NCBI GenBank assembly: GCA_964371995.1
Contig: CAYJPG010000036.1
Span: forward strand, 1 to 26,194
Length of the DNA: 26,194 nucleotides
Source of the DNA: SHZI01 sp964371995
GTDB lineage: Bacteria > Pseudomonadota > Gammaproteobacteria > Steroidobacterales > GCA-2729495
Reading direction: 5' to 3'
How positions within the stretch are numbered: position 1 is the first letter of the stretch; every line of letters starts with the position of its first letter. The position numbers and the translations under genes are program-made. Shown here piece by piece: positions 1 to 7,283 of the stretch. The notes below the pieces were generated by a model that was given only the letters and a program-made list of their open reading frames with translations, made no database searches and was not told where the DNA came from.

Positions 1-31
1 CTGGCGAAGCTCCCTGCGGAGCGGCCCGGGC

Positions 32-62
32 ATTGTACGCAGCATCACGATCACTCCCGCAA
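32..62 (-). promoter_or_regulatory. possible leftward promoter for a gene outside the window
   Basis: Read on the minus strand, TACAAT (37 to 32) is a good -10 hexamer. TTGCGG (62 to 57) lies 19 bases upstream, a longer spacer than the preferred 17. No gene on the left is visible, so this is only a candidate for a promoter that would diverge from the leu operon. Bases 1-31 show nothing else I can name. Confidence 0.2.
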
Positions 63-74
63 GGTGTGCCGAGG

Positions 75-103
75 TTGACAAGGCTGCGGGCTTAAAAGAA
101 CAT
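75..103 (+). promoter_or_regulatory. candidate leu operon promoter
   Basis: TTGACA at 75-80 is a perfect sigma-70 -35 hexamer. The best-spaced -10 (17 bases) is GAACAT at 98-103, which matches the consensus at only three positions. Transcription would then start near 110, almost on the ATG of the proposed leader peptide. That means either a leaderless leader peptide or a promoter slightly different from this one. The -35 box is seen; the pairing and start site are inferred. Confidence 0.4.
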
Positions 104-109
104 TCTGGC

Positions 110-190
110 ATGCGGTTCTTTACGATCAGTGCGTCTTCTTTCGGTCTGTCCCTGCCCCCGGTACTGCGAAGCCTGGGCGCGGGCGTCTGA
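110..190 (+). CDS. putative leu operon leader peptide (26 aa)
   Basis: A short frame from ATG 110 to TGA 188 encodes 26 residues. They include four leucines (CTG codons at 146, 152, 164 and 173), two valines (161 and 185) and one isoleucine (125). It ends 29 bases before a strong intrinsic terminator and 162 bases before leuA, the geometry expected of a ribosome-mediated attenuator. Stalling on the Leu/Val codons would leave 175-183 free to pair with 221-229, which contains the 5' arm of the terminator. A ribosome that reaches the stop codon would cover 175-183. There is no clear Shine-Dalgarno box, and the Leu codons are clustered rather than in an uninterrupted run, so the peptide is a reasoned proposal, not a certainty. 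Confidence 0.45.
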   Translation: MRFFTISASSFGLSLPPVLRSLGAGV

Positions 191-219
191 CCGGCTGATT
201 TCCCCACGAATCACCGAGA

Positions 220-255
220 CCCCGCACCCGCAAGGTGGCGGGGTTTTTTATTTTT
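220..255 (+). terminator. intrinsic terminator, likely leu attenuator
   Basis: The arms CCCCGC (220-225) and GCGGGG (238-243) pair perfectly. The stem continues with ACC (226-228) against GGT (234-236) around a single bulged G at 237, and the loop is CGCAA (229-233). Six T residues follow at 244-249, then one A and five more T. This is a strong Rho-independent terminator between a TTGACA box and leuA. It must be read through for the operon to be expressed, so an attenuation role is more likely than simple termination of an upstream gene. Confidence 0.8.
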
Positions 256-351
256 GGCCAAGAATTATCAGTTGCATTTCCACTCAAACAATCATGGACG
301 GAAACAACAGGCCCCGGGTGACCCGGTTCATCTGAGGCAGGGAGAGCAGCG
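256..351 (+). other. leuA 5' untranslated region with a short dyad
   Basis: This stretch lies between the terminator and leuA. It contains the dyad CCGGGT-G-ACCCGG (314-326), either a tight hairpin or a protein site, and the leuA ribosome binding site, a purine run around 338-346 (GGGAGAG). I see no open frame with coding character. Confidence 0.4.
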
Positions 352-1941
352 ATGAGCGAGCAGAGCCAGGATCGGGTCATCATCTTCGATACGACGCTTC
401 GCGACGGCGAGCAGGCCCCGGGCTGCAGCATGACCCTGAGCGAAAAGCTGCGGGTTGCATCAGCGCTGCGCGACCTGCGCGTCGACGTCATCGAAGCCGG
501 TTTCGCGGCCGCCTCTCGGGGCGACTTCGATGCGGTTCAGGCGATTGCCACCGATATCAGCGGGCCGGTGATCTGCAGCCTGGCCCGTTGTCACCCGAAC
601 GACATCGAACGCGCCGCTGCGGCACTCAAGCCGGCGCAGCGCAGCCGCGTTCACGTTTTTCTCGCTACCAGCGAGATCCATCGAACCTACAAGCTGCACA
701 TGGCGAAGGAAGAGATCATTCGCCGTGCAGTCGAGGGTGTGCAGCTGGCGAGAAAATACTGCGAGGACGTGGAGTTTTCGGCTGAAGATGCCTCGCGAAC
801 GGAGCCGGCCTACCTGGCCGATGTGGTCGCGGCAGTCATCGCTGCGGGCGCCAGCACGGTCAACATCCCGGATACGCTCGGCTACACGGTGCCCGAGGAG
901 TTCGCCTCCCTGTTCAGCTATCTCCGCACCCATGTGCAGGGTATCGACCGGATCATGCTCAGCGTCCACTGCCACGACGATCTGGGCATGGCGGTCGCCA
1001 ACAGCCTGGCGGCCGTCTCAGCCGGGGCACGCCAGGTGGAATGCACGATCAACGGCATCGGCGAACGGGCCGGCAACTGCTCGCTGGAGGAAGTGGTGAT
1101 GGCGCTGCGCACGCGGGCCAATCACTACGGGCTCGATGTCGGCATCGAGACACGACGTCTCTATCCGACCAGCCGCCTGGTGTCGAGCATCACCGGCATG
1201 CATATTCCGCGCAACAAGGCTGTCGTCGGCGAAAATGCATTCGCCCATGAGTCCGGCATTCATCAGGACGGCATGCTGAAGCACGCCTCCACCTACGAGA
1301 TCATGAATCCGGAAGACATCGGCATCAGCAAGTCAAATCTGGTCCTCGGCAAGCACAGCGGCCGCCACGCCTTCCGTGAACGCGTGCAGCAGCTCGGCTT
1401 TAACCTCGACGACGAGCAGGTCAACGTGGCGTTTGCCGAATTCAAGAAGCTCGCTGACCGCAAGAAGGAAATGTTCGATGGCGACATCGAGGCCATCATC
1501 ATGAACACGGGCATGCTGGCTGCAGATTCGGGCGGCACCGGGCCCTGGGAGATGGTCGAACTGCATATTTCCGCCGGTACCGGTGCGATCGCTGCAGCAG
1601 CTGTACGCATGCGCCACACCGACGGGCGGATCGTCGACGAAGCCTCGGTCGGCGATGGGCCGGTGGAAGCCGCCTTCAAGGCGCTCGAACGGGCTACCGG
1701 CATCAGCCTGGACCTGAAGAATTTCGAGGTACACAGCGCCACCACGGGTGAAGATGCCCAGGGCGAAGTAACCGTCACCGTCAACGAGAACGGACAGTGC
1801 CACCGGGGGCATGGTGTGAGTACCGACATCGTCGAGGCTGGCGCCCTCGCCTACCTCGATGTAATTAACCGTATTTGCCGGCAGAAACCGGGGCACACTG
1901 CCCCGGAATCACCGACGAATGAAAACGTAGTACACCTCTGA
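352..1941 (+). CDS. leuA: 2-isopropylmalate synthase
   Basis: LeuA condenses acetyl-CoA with 2-oxoisovalerate to 2-isopropylmalate, the committed and normally leucine-inhibited step of leucine synthesis. The 529 residues match the roughly 520-residue bacterial form. The HMGL-type TIM barrel opens with FDTTLRDGEQ (residues 12-21, with metal-ligand candidate Asp13). HCHDD (206-210) supplies the two metal-binding His, and NGIGERAGN (234-242) the family Asn block. HESGIHQDG follows in the middle region, and the last ~130 residues are the LeuA dimer domain that binds leucine as feedback inhibitor. The ATG at 352 has a GGGAGAG box 6-12 bases upstream. It is the first gene of leuA-ilvE-leuC-leuD-leuB and lies behind a probable attenuator. 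The close homologues homocitrate and citramalate synthase are unlikely given the full leu cluster downstream. Confidence 0.97.
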   Translation: MSEQSQDRVIIFDTTLRDGEQAPGCSMTLSEKLRVASALRDLRVDVIEAGFAAASRGDFDAVQAIATDISGPVICSLARCHPNDIERAAAALKPAQRSRVHVFLATSEIHRTYKLHMAKEEIIRRAVEGVQLARKYCEDVEFSAEDASRTEPAYLADVVAAVIAAGASTVNIPDTLGYTVPEEFASLFSYLRTHVQGIDRIMLSVHCHDDLGMAVANSLAAVSAGARQVECTINGIGERAGNCSLEEVVMALRTRANHYGLDVGIETRRLYPTSRLVSSITGMHIPRNKAVVGENAFAHESGIHQDGMLKHASTYEIMNPEDIGISKSNLVLGKHSGRHAFRERVQQLGFNLDDEQVNVAFAEFKKLADRKKEMFDGDIEAIIMNTGMLAADSGGTGPWEMVELHISAGTGAIAAAAVRMRHTDGRIVDEASVGDGPVEAAFKALERATGISLDLKNFEVHSATTGEDAQGEVTVTVNENGQCHRGHGVSTDIVEAGALAYLDVINRICRQKPGHTAPESPTNENVVHL

Positions 1942-1974
1942 ACGATTGCGCAGGCCCAGGGCCGAGGAAACAGC

Positions 1975-2901
1975 ATGGCTATCAAGACGACTGAATGGAT
2001 CTGGTTCAACGGCAAGCTGATTCCGTGGAACGACGCGCGGGTTCATGTCATGACCCACGCCCTGCATTACGGTTCATCCGTGTTCGAGGGCATTCGCGTT
2101 TACCAGACACCGGACGGTCCGCGCGTTTTTCGCCTGGCGGCCCATACCCGGCGCATGTTCGATTCGGCCCGCATACACCGCATCGAAATCCCCTGGACTG
2201 CAGACGTGATCAATGCCGCCTGCCGGGATGTCGTGACGCACAACAAGCTGGGCAGCGCATATATCCGCCCGATCGCCTTTCGCGGCTACGGCGAAGTGGG
2301 CCTCGCACCGCCGCCTGGACACCCGGTCGATGTCGCGGTTGCCGCCTGGGAATGGGGTGCCTATCTCGGCGCTGATGCACTTGAAAAAGGCGTCGATGTC
2401 TGCATTTCTTCCTGGCAGCGTGCCGCACCGAATACGATCCCGACGCTGGCCAAGGCAGGCGGCAATTACCTGTCCAGCACCCTGATCAGTCTCGAGGCAC
2501 GCGAACGCGGCTTTGCCGAAGGCATCGCGCTGTCGACCAGCGGCACGGTCAGCGAAGGCGCTGGCGAAAACCTGTTTCTGATCCGCGACGGCTCAATCAT
2601 CACGCCATCGACGACAGATTCGGTTCTGCAGGGCATCACCCGTGATGCGGTCATGACACTGGCGCGGGATCTCGGCATACCGATCAGGGAACAGGGCATT
2701 CCCCGCGAGATGCTCTATGTAGCCGATGAAATCTTCCTCACCGGAACGGCGGCAGAAATCACGCCGGTCAGGTCGGTGGACCGGATCACCGTCGGCTCAG
2801 GCGTGCGCGGCCCGGTCACCACCGCACTCCAGAACGCATTCTTTGGCCTGTTCAACGGACAGACTGCAGACAAATGGGGCTGGCTCGAGTCGCTTGCTTA
2901 A
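1975..2901 (+). CDS. ilvE: branched-chain amino acid aminotransferase
   Basis: This class IV PLP aminotransferase makes leucine, isoleucine and valine from their 2-oxo acids using glutamate. The 308 residues match the usual length. The PLP lysine is Lys160 in AKAGGNYLSS. Other hallmarks are SSVFEGIR near residue 40, SEGAGENLF and GITRDA in the second half, and LTGTAAEITPVRSV near 255. The C-terminal DKWGWL is also typical of the E. coli-type enzyme. The gene sits 33 bases after leuA and 15 before leuC. It therefore supplies the last leucine step inside the leu operon, whereas in E. coli it belongs to the ilv operon. It may also serve valine and isoleucine synthesis together with ilvD at 15771-17456. 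Confidence 0.96.
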   Translation: MAIKTTEWIWFNGKLIPWNDARVHVMTHALHYGSSVFEGIRVYQTPDGPRVFRLAAHTRRMFDSARIHRIEIPWTADVINAACRDVVTHNKLGSAYIRPIAFRGYGEVGLAPPPGHPVDVAVAAWEWGAYLGADALEKGVDVCISSWQRAAPNTIPTLAKAGGNYLSSTLISLEARERGFAEGIALSTSGTVSEGAGENLFLIRDGSIITPSTTDSVLQGITRDAVMTLARDLGIPIREQGIPREMLYVADEIFLTGTAAEITPVRSVDRITVGSGVRGPVTTALQNAFFGLFNGQTADKWGWLESLA

Positions 2902-2916
2902 CTCAGGAATCATCAC

Positions 2917-4323
2917 ATGAGCGGTAGATCACTCTTTCAGAAAGTCTGGGACGACCACATCGTCGTACCCGAATCAGCGGATACGCCGGCCATCCTGTAT
3001 ATCGACCTGCACCTGACCCATGAGGTGACGACGCCCGAGGCTTTCAATGTCTTGCGCTCCCGTGGCCTGTCCATCCGGCGTCCGGACCTGACCGTCGCCA
3101 CGCTCGATCACTCGACGCCGACCGTGCCGATCACGACGCTCAAGGACCTCGATGTGGTCTCCGAGCCTGCAGCGGCAGCACAGATCCGCACCATGATCGA
3201 GAACTGCGACAAGAACGGCATCCGGATGTATGGCTTCGACAGCGACTCGCGCGGCATCGTCCATGTGATCGGCCCCGAACTCGGCGCGACGCAACCCGGC
3301 AAAACCATCGTCTGCGGCGACAGCCATACCAGCACGCATGGCGCATTCGGCGCACTCGGTTTCGGCATCGGCACCACTGAAGTCGGCCACGTTCTGGCGA
3401 CCCAGTGCCTGCTGCAGCGCTGCCCCAAAACACTTGCCATCAATGTCGAGGGCAAATTGCCGCGCGGCGTGACTGCAAAAGACGTGATCCTCGCCATCAT
3501 CGGCAAGATCGGGGTCGGCGGCGGCACCGGACATGTGATCGAGTATCGCGGCAGCACGATCCGCAGCCTCGACATGGAGCAGCGCATGACCATCTGCAAC
3601 ATGTCGATCGAGGCCGGCGCACGCGCCGGCATGATCGCGCCCGACGACACGACCATTCAGTATCTCAATGGCCGGCCGCTGGCACCCGGTGGCGCGGACT
3701 GGGATGCCGCAGTGGCCCGCTGGCGCGCCCTGCCCTCGGATGCCGATGCGCGCTTCGACCGCGAAGTATCGATCGATGTCAGTCGGCTCGCGCCGATGGT
3801 GACCTTCGGTACCAATCCCGGCATGGTCGTGCCGATTACTGATGCGGTACCGGTTTCCGACGATCCGAGCTTCCGCAAGGCACTTGCCTACATGAAAGTC
3901 ACCGCCGGCAAGCCCATGCTCGGCCTGCCGGTCGATGTGGTCTTTGTCGGCAGCTGCACCAACTCACGCATGTCTGATCTTTACGATGCGGCCTCTATTC
4001 TGCGCGGCCGGAAGGTTGCGAGTTCCGTACGCATGCTCGTCGTCCCCGGTTCTGTTCAGGTACAGCGCCAGGCCGAGGCGGAGGGTCTGGACAAGCTGTT
4101 CCGGGAGGCTGGCGCGGAGTGGCGTGAAGCCGGTTGCTCGATGTGCCTCGGCATGAACGGCGACATCGCATTACCAGGACAACTCTGTGTCAGTACCAGC
4201 AATCGCAACTTCGAAGGCCGGCAGGGCGTCGGTGCCCGGTCGGTGCTTGCCAGCCCGCTGACCGCTGCCGCTTCGGCGATTGCCGGCGTCGTCGCCGATC
4301 CACGGCTCCTGCTGCCGAACTGA
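2917..4323 (+). CDS. leuC: 3-isopropylmalate dehydratase large subunit
   Basis: LeuC with LeuD isomerises 2-isopropylmalate to 3-isopropylmalate through a [4Fe-4S] cluster, in the cytoplasm. The 468 residues are the normal bacterial length. The three cluster cysteines are visible: Cys347 in GSCTNSR, then Cys407 and Cys410 in AGCSMC. Aconitase-family blocks CGDSHTSTHGAFGALGFGIGT (near 130-150) and GGGTGHVIEYRG (near 200) are intact. The ATG at 2917 is 15 bases after ilvE; a weak AGGA box (2904-2907) precedes it. Homoaconitase would be the alternative, but adjacency to leuA, leuD and leuB makes LeuC nearly certain. Confidence 0.97.
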   Translation: MSGRSLFQKVWDDHIVVPESADTPAILYIDLHLTHEVTTPEAFNVLRSRGLSIRRPDLTVATLDHSTPTVPITTLKDLDVVSEPAAAAQIRTMIENCDKNGIRMYGFDSDSRGIVHVIGPELGATQPGKTIVCGDSHTSTHGAFGALGFGIGTTEVGHVLATQCLLQRCPKTLAINVEGKLPRGVTAKDVILAIIGKIGVGGGTGHVIEYRGSTIRSLDMEQRMTICNMSIEAGARAGMIAPDDTTIQYLNGRPLAPGGADWDAAVARWRALPSDADARFDREVSIDVSRLAPMVTFGTNPGMVVPITDAVPVSDDPSFRKALAYMKVTAGKPMLGLPVDVVFVGSCTNSRMSDLYDAASILRGRKVASSVRMLVVPGSVQVQRQAEAEGLDKLFREAGAEWREAGCSMCLGMNGDIALPGQLCVSTSNRNFEGRQGVGARSVLASPLTAAASAIAGVVADPRLLLPN

Positions 4324-4349
4324 GTGGCTCATCCAGTCGAGAAATATCC

Positions 4350-4934
4350 ATGGAAAAAATAGACATCGTACGTTCGCGGACTGTGGTGATGCCCGGTACC
4401 GATATCGATACCGACCAGATCGTTCCGGCCCGTTTCCTCACCACCACCACCCGCAAGGGCCTCGGCAAGGCGCTGTTTGCTGACTGGCGTTACGACAAGG
4501 GCGGCAAACCCAAAGCCGATTTCATACTCAATACGCCCGCAGCCGCAGGCTGCAGGATTCTCGTCGCCGGCAACAACTTTGGCTGTGGCTCCTCACGCGA
4601 ACACGCACCGTGGGCGCTGCTGGATTTCGGCATCCAGGCGGTGATCAGCACCGGCATCGCCGATATCTTCCGCAGCAACTCACTGAAGAATGGCCTGCTG
4701 CCGGTCGTCGTCGACAAGGCGACCCATGCATGGCTGCTTGAGAACCCGGGTGCCGAACTGACCATCGACGTGGCCAGTTGCCAGCTGCAGCTGCCTGACG
4801 GCAAGTCCGTGTCCTTTCCCCTGGACGGCTTCTCGAAATACTGCCTGTTGAACGGTGTGGATCAGCTCGGCTACCTGCTGCATCAGTCCGATGCCATCAC
4901 GCGCTTTGAGAGCGAGCGTTCATGGAAGCCCTGA
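4350..4934 (+). CDS. leuD: 3-isopropylmalate dehydratase small subunit
   Basis: This is the swivelling-domain partner of LeuC. I place the start at ATG 4350, giving 194 residues beginning MEKIDIVRSR. The frame is open further upstream inside leuC, but that extension has no family resemblance. TDIDTDQI (17-24) and NNFGCGSSREHAPWAL (75-90) are the signature blocks, and SLKNGLLPV follows near 110. The length fits the ~200-residue proteobacterial LeuD. The gene begins 26 bases after leuC. Its last 13 bases overlap leuB, so the two are likely translationally coupled. Confidence 0.96.
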   Translation: MEKIDIVRSRTVVMPGTDIDTDQIVPARFLTTTTRKGLGKALFADWRYDKGGKPKADFILNTPAAAGCRILVAGNNFGCGSSREHAPWALLDFGIQAVISTGIADIFRSNSLKNGLLPVVVDKATHAWLLENPGAELTIDVASCQLQLPDGKSVSFPLDGFSKYCLLNGVDQLGYLLHQSDAITRFESERSWKP

Positions 4935-5989
4935 TCGGCGTACTGCCGGGCGATGGCATCGGCCCCGAGGTGATGGCCGAGGCGCTGCGCGCACTCCACT
5001 TCATCGAAAAGAAGTACCGGCATCATTTCGCCTATCGCGAGGCGCTGATCGGTGGCATAGCCATCGATAGCCAGGGCCATCCATTTCCGGGTGACACCCG
5101 CAAGCTGTGCGCAGAAGCCAATGCCGTGCTGCTCGGTGCAGTGGGCGGCCCGAAGTGGAGCGACCCGGATGCGAATGTTCGCCCCGAGCAGGGCCTGCTC
5201 GGCATGCGCGCAGCCATGGGCGTGTTTGCCAACCTCCGTCCGGTACAGACCCATCCTGCCCTGTATGCCGCGTCACCCTTGCGCAGCGAGCGCCTCGCCG
5301 GTGTCGATATTCTGGTCGTGCGTGAACTCACCGGCGGTGCTTACTTCGGACGCAAGGAACGTACCCCCGACTCTGCCACCGATGTCTGCACCTATACACG
5401 GACCGAGATCGAACGCGTGTTGCGCATGGCCGGCGACCTCGCCCGCACACGCAGACGCAAGATCACTTCAGTCGACAAGGCCAACGTACTGGAGACTTCC
5501 AGGCTGTGGCGCTCAATCGCTACTGAGCTCTACGCCCGTGAATTCCCCGATGTGAAACTGGACCATATGTATGTGGATGCGGCGGCGATGCATCTGCTGT
5601 CGCGCGCTGCAGATTTTGACGTCCTGGTGACCGAGAACCTGTTCGGCGACATCCTGACCGACGAGGCCTCGATGCTGACCGGTTCGCTGGGCATGCTGCC
5701 CTCTGCCTCACTGAATGCCGAAAAGCGCGGCCTCTATGAACCGATCCACGGTTCTGCGCCGGATATCGCGGGACGGGGCATTGCCAACCCCTGCGGCACG
5801 ATACTCAGCGCCGCCATGCTGCTGCGCCATTCTCTGGGCCTGGAGACCGAAGCCCGCGCTATCGAACAGGCGGTCATCACGGCCATTGAGAGCGGTTGCC
5901 GCACCGCAGACATCGCCTTGCCAGGTAAATCACCGGTCAGCACCGCCGATATGGGCGATGCGGTCCTGCGAGCACTCGATACGCAGTAG
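4922..5989 (+). CDS. leuB: 3-isopropylmalate dehydrogenase
   Basis: LeuB oxidises and decarboxylates 3-isopropylmalate to 2-oxoisocaproate with NAD+. The 355 residues match the bacterial dimeric enzyme. Visible motifs are LPGDGIGPEVM (8-18), RELTGGAYFG (substrate loop, mid-protein), DHMYVDAAAM, NLFGDILTDEASMLTGSLGMLPSASL (Mg/substrate aspartates) and EPIHGSAPDIAGRGIANP (NAD-binding region). The ATG at 4922 lies inside the end of leuD. It is the last leu gene. After it come 74 bases holding an operator-like dyad, then the TrpR-family gene; no T-rich terminator separates them. Confidence 0.97.
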   Translation: MEALIGVLPGDGIGPEVMAEALRALHFIEKKYRHHFAYREALIGGIAIDSQGHPFPGDTRKLCAEANAVLLGAVGGPKWSDPDANVRPEQGLLGMRAAMGVFANLRPVQTHPALYAASPLRSERLAGVDILVVRELTGGAYFGRKERTPDSATDVCTYTRTEIERVLRMAGDLARTRRRKITSVDKANVLETSRLWRSIATELYAREFPDVKLDHMYVDAAAMHLLSRAADFDVLVTENLFGDILTDEASMLTGSLGMLPSASLNAEKRGLYEPIHGSAPDIAGRGIANPCGTILSAAMLLRHSLGLETEARAIEQAVITAIESGCRTADIALPGKSPVSTADMGDAVLRALDTQ

Positions 5990-6009
5990 TCACTGGCGGG
6001 AACCCCGGC

Positions 6010-6037
6010 TTGCCAAAGCCTGTACTGATGTATTAAT
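6010..6037 (+). promoter_or_regulatory. possible promoter of the TrpR-family/his operon
   Basis: TTGCCA (6010-6015) could be a -35. ATTAAT (6032-6037), preceded by TG at 6029-6030, could be an extended -10, with a 16-base spacer. The -10 would lie inside the dyad at 6021-6064, a natural position for repression. TTGCCA also falls within a small perfect hairpin, GGCTT/AAGCC (6007-6011 with 6016-6020), which lacks a T tract and so is not a convincing leuB terminator. The elements are seen; promoter function is inferred. Confidence 0.35.
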
Positions 6038-6064
6038 GTATTAGCGCATTAGTACATCAGCACA
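6021..6064 (+). promoter_or_regulatory. operator-like inverted and tandem repeat before TrpR-family gene
   Basis: Two 18-base arms (6021-6038 and 6047-6064) are complementary at 16 of 18 positions across an 8-base centre. Inside lie 8-base tandem units ATGTATTA (6028-6035), ATGTATTA (6036-6043) and the degenerate GCGCATTA (6044-6051). The inner 18-mer GTATTAGCGCATTAGTAC (6038-6055) is a near-palindrome. It matches the symmetrised E. coli trp operator GTACTAGTTAACTAGTAC, as I remember it, at 13 of 18 positions. E. coli TrpR binds tandem half-sites offset by 8 bases. The site ends on the A of the start codon of a TrpR-family gene, so autoregulation and his operon control are the obvious hypotheses. 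It is AT-rich in a GC-rich setting. Confidence 0.65.
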
Positions 6065-6369
6065 TGAAAGAACATCGCATACTCGACAAGCAGGATGAGG
6101 CAGCTGCGGAACAGGCACTGTTCCGTGCGCTCCTCGGCCTGCGTGATGTCAGCGAACTGCGCGCCTTCTTTACCGATCTGTGCACCCCTGCCGAGTTGCA
6201 GGCACTCACCGATCGCTGGCATGTCGCAGAACTTCTGGACCGTGGCCTGCCCTATCGCCAGATCCACGACCAGACCGGCGTCAGCGTGACGACAATCGGC
6301 CGCGTGGCCCGTTCACTGAACATCGGTGCCGGGGGCTACCGGAAGGCTCTGCAGCGCCGCAAAAAGTAG
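6064..6369 (+). CDS. TrpR-family (YerC/YecD-like) regulator, putative his repressor
   Basis: This 101-residue protein belongs to the Trp repressor superfamily. An all-helical N-terminal half contains LRAFFTDLCTPAELQALTDRW, the block shared by TrpR and YerC/YecD proteins. A helix-turn-helix follows at about 62-85 (GLPYRQIHDQTGVSVTTIGR), then the basic tail RKALQRRKK. It starts 6 bases before hisG and probably heads the his operon. No Shine-Dalgarno box is visible upstream of ATG 6064, because the operator-like dyad occupies that space. Family knowledge suggests a small effector, and I recall TrpR-like proteins beside his genes being proposed as histidine regulators. Histidine as effector is inferred from position only; tryptophan cannot be excluded. 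Confidence 0.88.
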   Translation: MKEHRILDKQDEAAAEQALFRALLGLRDVSELRAFFTDLCTPAELQALTDRWHVAELLDRGLPYRQIHDQTGVSVTTIGRVARSLNIGAGGYRKALQRRKK

Positions 6370-6375
6370 GAATTT

Positions 6376-7278
6376 ATGACCGACAAGCCAGCACGTATCA
6401 AGATCGCTATCCAGAAATCCGGCCGACTGACCGAACAGTCACTGGATCTCCTACAGCGCTGCGGCCTCAAGTACACGCGGGGACCCGACCAGCTGATCGC
6501 CTTTGGCGAGAACATGCCGGTCGACGTGCTGCTGGTCCGCGATGACGACATCCCCGGCCTGGTGCGCGACGATGTCTGCGATCTGGGTATCGCCGGCCTC
6601 AATATCGTCGAAGAAAAGCGCCTGCACTTCCTCGAGCAGGATCCGGTTACACCCTTCCAGATCATCCGTTCGCTGGACTATGGTCACTGCCGGCTTGCCT
6701 TTGCCTATCCGGACGGTAGCGCCCTGCGCACCGTTCGTGACCTTGTGGGCAAGAAGATCGCCACCAGTTATCCGTCGATCGTGCGTGACTACCTGCAGCG
6801 CAACAATATTGATGCGGGCGTGGTCGAGTTTTCCGGTGCAGTCGAGATCGCCCCGAGTCTCGGTCGTGCCGAGGCGATCTGTGACCTGGTTTCGACCGGT
6901 TCAACGCTGCTTGCCAACAAGCTCCGCGAGGGTGAAACCATCCTGGAAAGCCACGCCGTAATTCTGCAAACCCCCGTGGCGGTGCCGGCGGAAAAGATAG
7001 AGTGGATCAACCGCCTCCTTCAGCGTGTCGAAGGCGTCATGCAGGTCCGCGAGAGCAAGTACATCATGATGCATGCGCCGAAGTCGGCGCTTGCGCAGAT
7101 CGCGGCTCTGCTGCCCGGCTCGGAGTCGCCGACAGTGCTGCCGCTGGACAGCCTGGATGACCGGGTCGCCGTCCATGTCGTGTGCCGGGAAAATGTGTTC
7201 TGGGAAACACTGGAAGCTCTCAAGAGTGCGGGAGCAACGTCGATTCTGGTCCTGCCTGTGGAAAAGATGCTCGCCTGA
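6376..7278 (+). CDS. hisG: ATP phosphoribosyltransferase, long form
   Basis: HisG joins ATP and PRPP to phosphoribosyl-ATP, the first and feedback-inhibited step of histidine synthesis. At 300 residues it is the long, self-sufficient form with a C-terminal ACT-like histidine-binding domain (about 225-300), so no HisZ partner is needed. Recognisable blocks are IAIQKSGRLTEQS (10-22), DLGIAGLNIVEE (near 70), KKIATSYPSIVRDYL (near 130) and EAICDLVSTGSTL (PRPP loop region, near 165). A TAGGAA box (6367-6372) overlapping the stop of the upstream gene serves ATG 6376. hisD follows after 5 bases. Confidence 0.97.
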   Translation: MTDKPARIKIAIQKSGRLTEQSLDLLQRCGLKYTRGPDQLIAFGENMPVDVLLVRDDDIPGLVRDDVCDLGIAGLNIVEEKRLHFLEQDPVTPFQIIRSLDYGHCRLAFAYPDGSALRTVRDLVGKKIATSYPSIVRDYLQRNNIDAGVVEFSGAVEIAPSLGRAEAICDLVSTGSTLLANKLREGETILESHAVILQTPVAVPAEKIEWINRLLQRVEGVMQVRESKYIMMHAPKSALAQIAALLPGSESPTVLPLDSLDDRVAVHVVCRENVFWETLEALKSAGATSILVLPVEKMLA

Positions 7279-7283
7279 ACCAC

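Noticed and set aside
129..335. 68-codon frame across the leu leader
   Set aside because: It runs straight through the terminator hairpin and T tract, which argues against translation; the 26-codon frame at 110 fits the leader geometry better.
6007..6020. GGCTT/AAGCC hairpin after leuB as a terminator
   Set aside because: Only five base pairs and no T tract; it may be coincidental or part of the downstream promoter.
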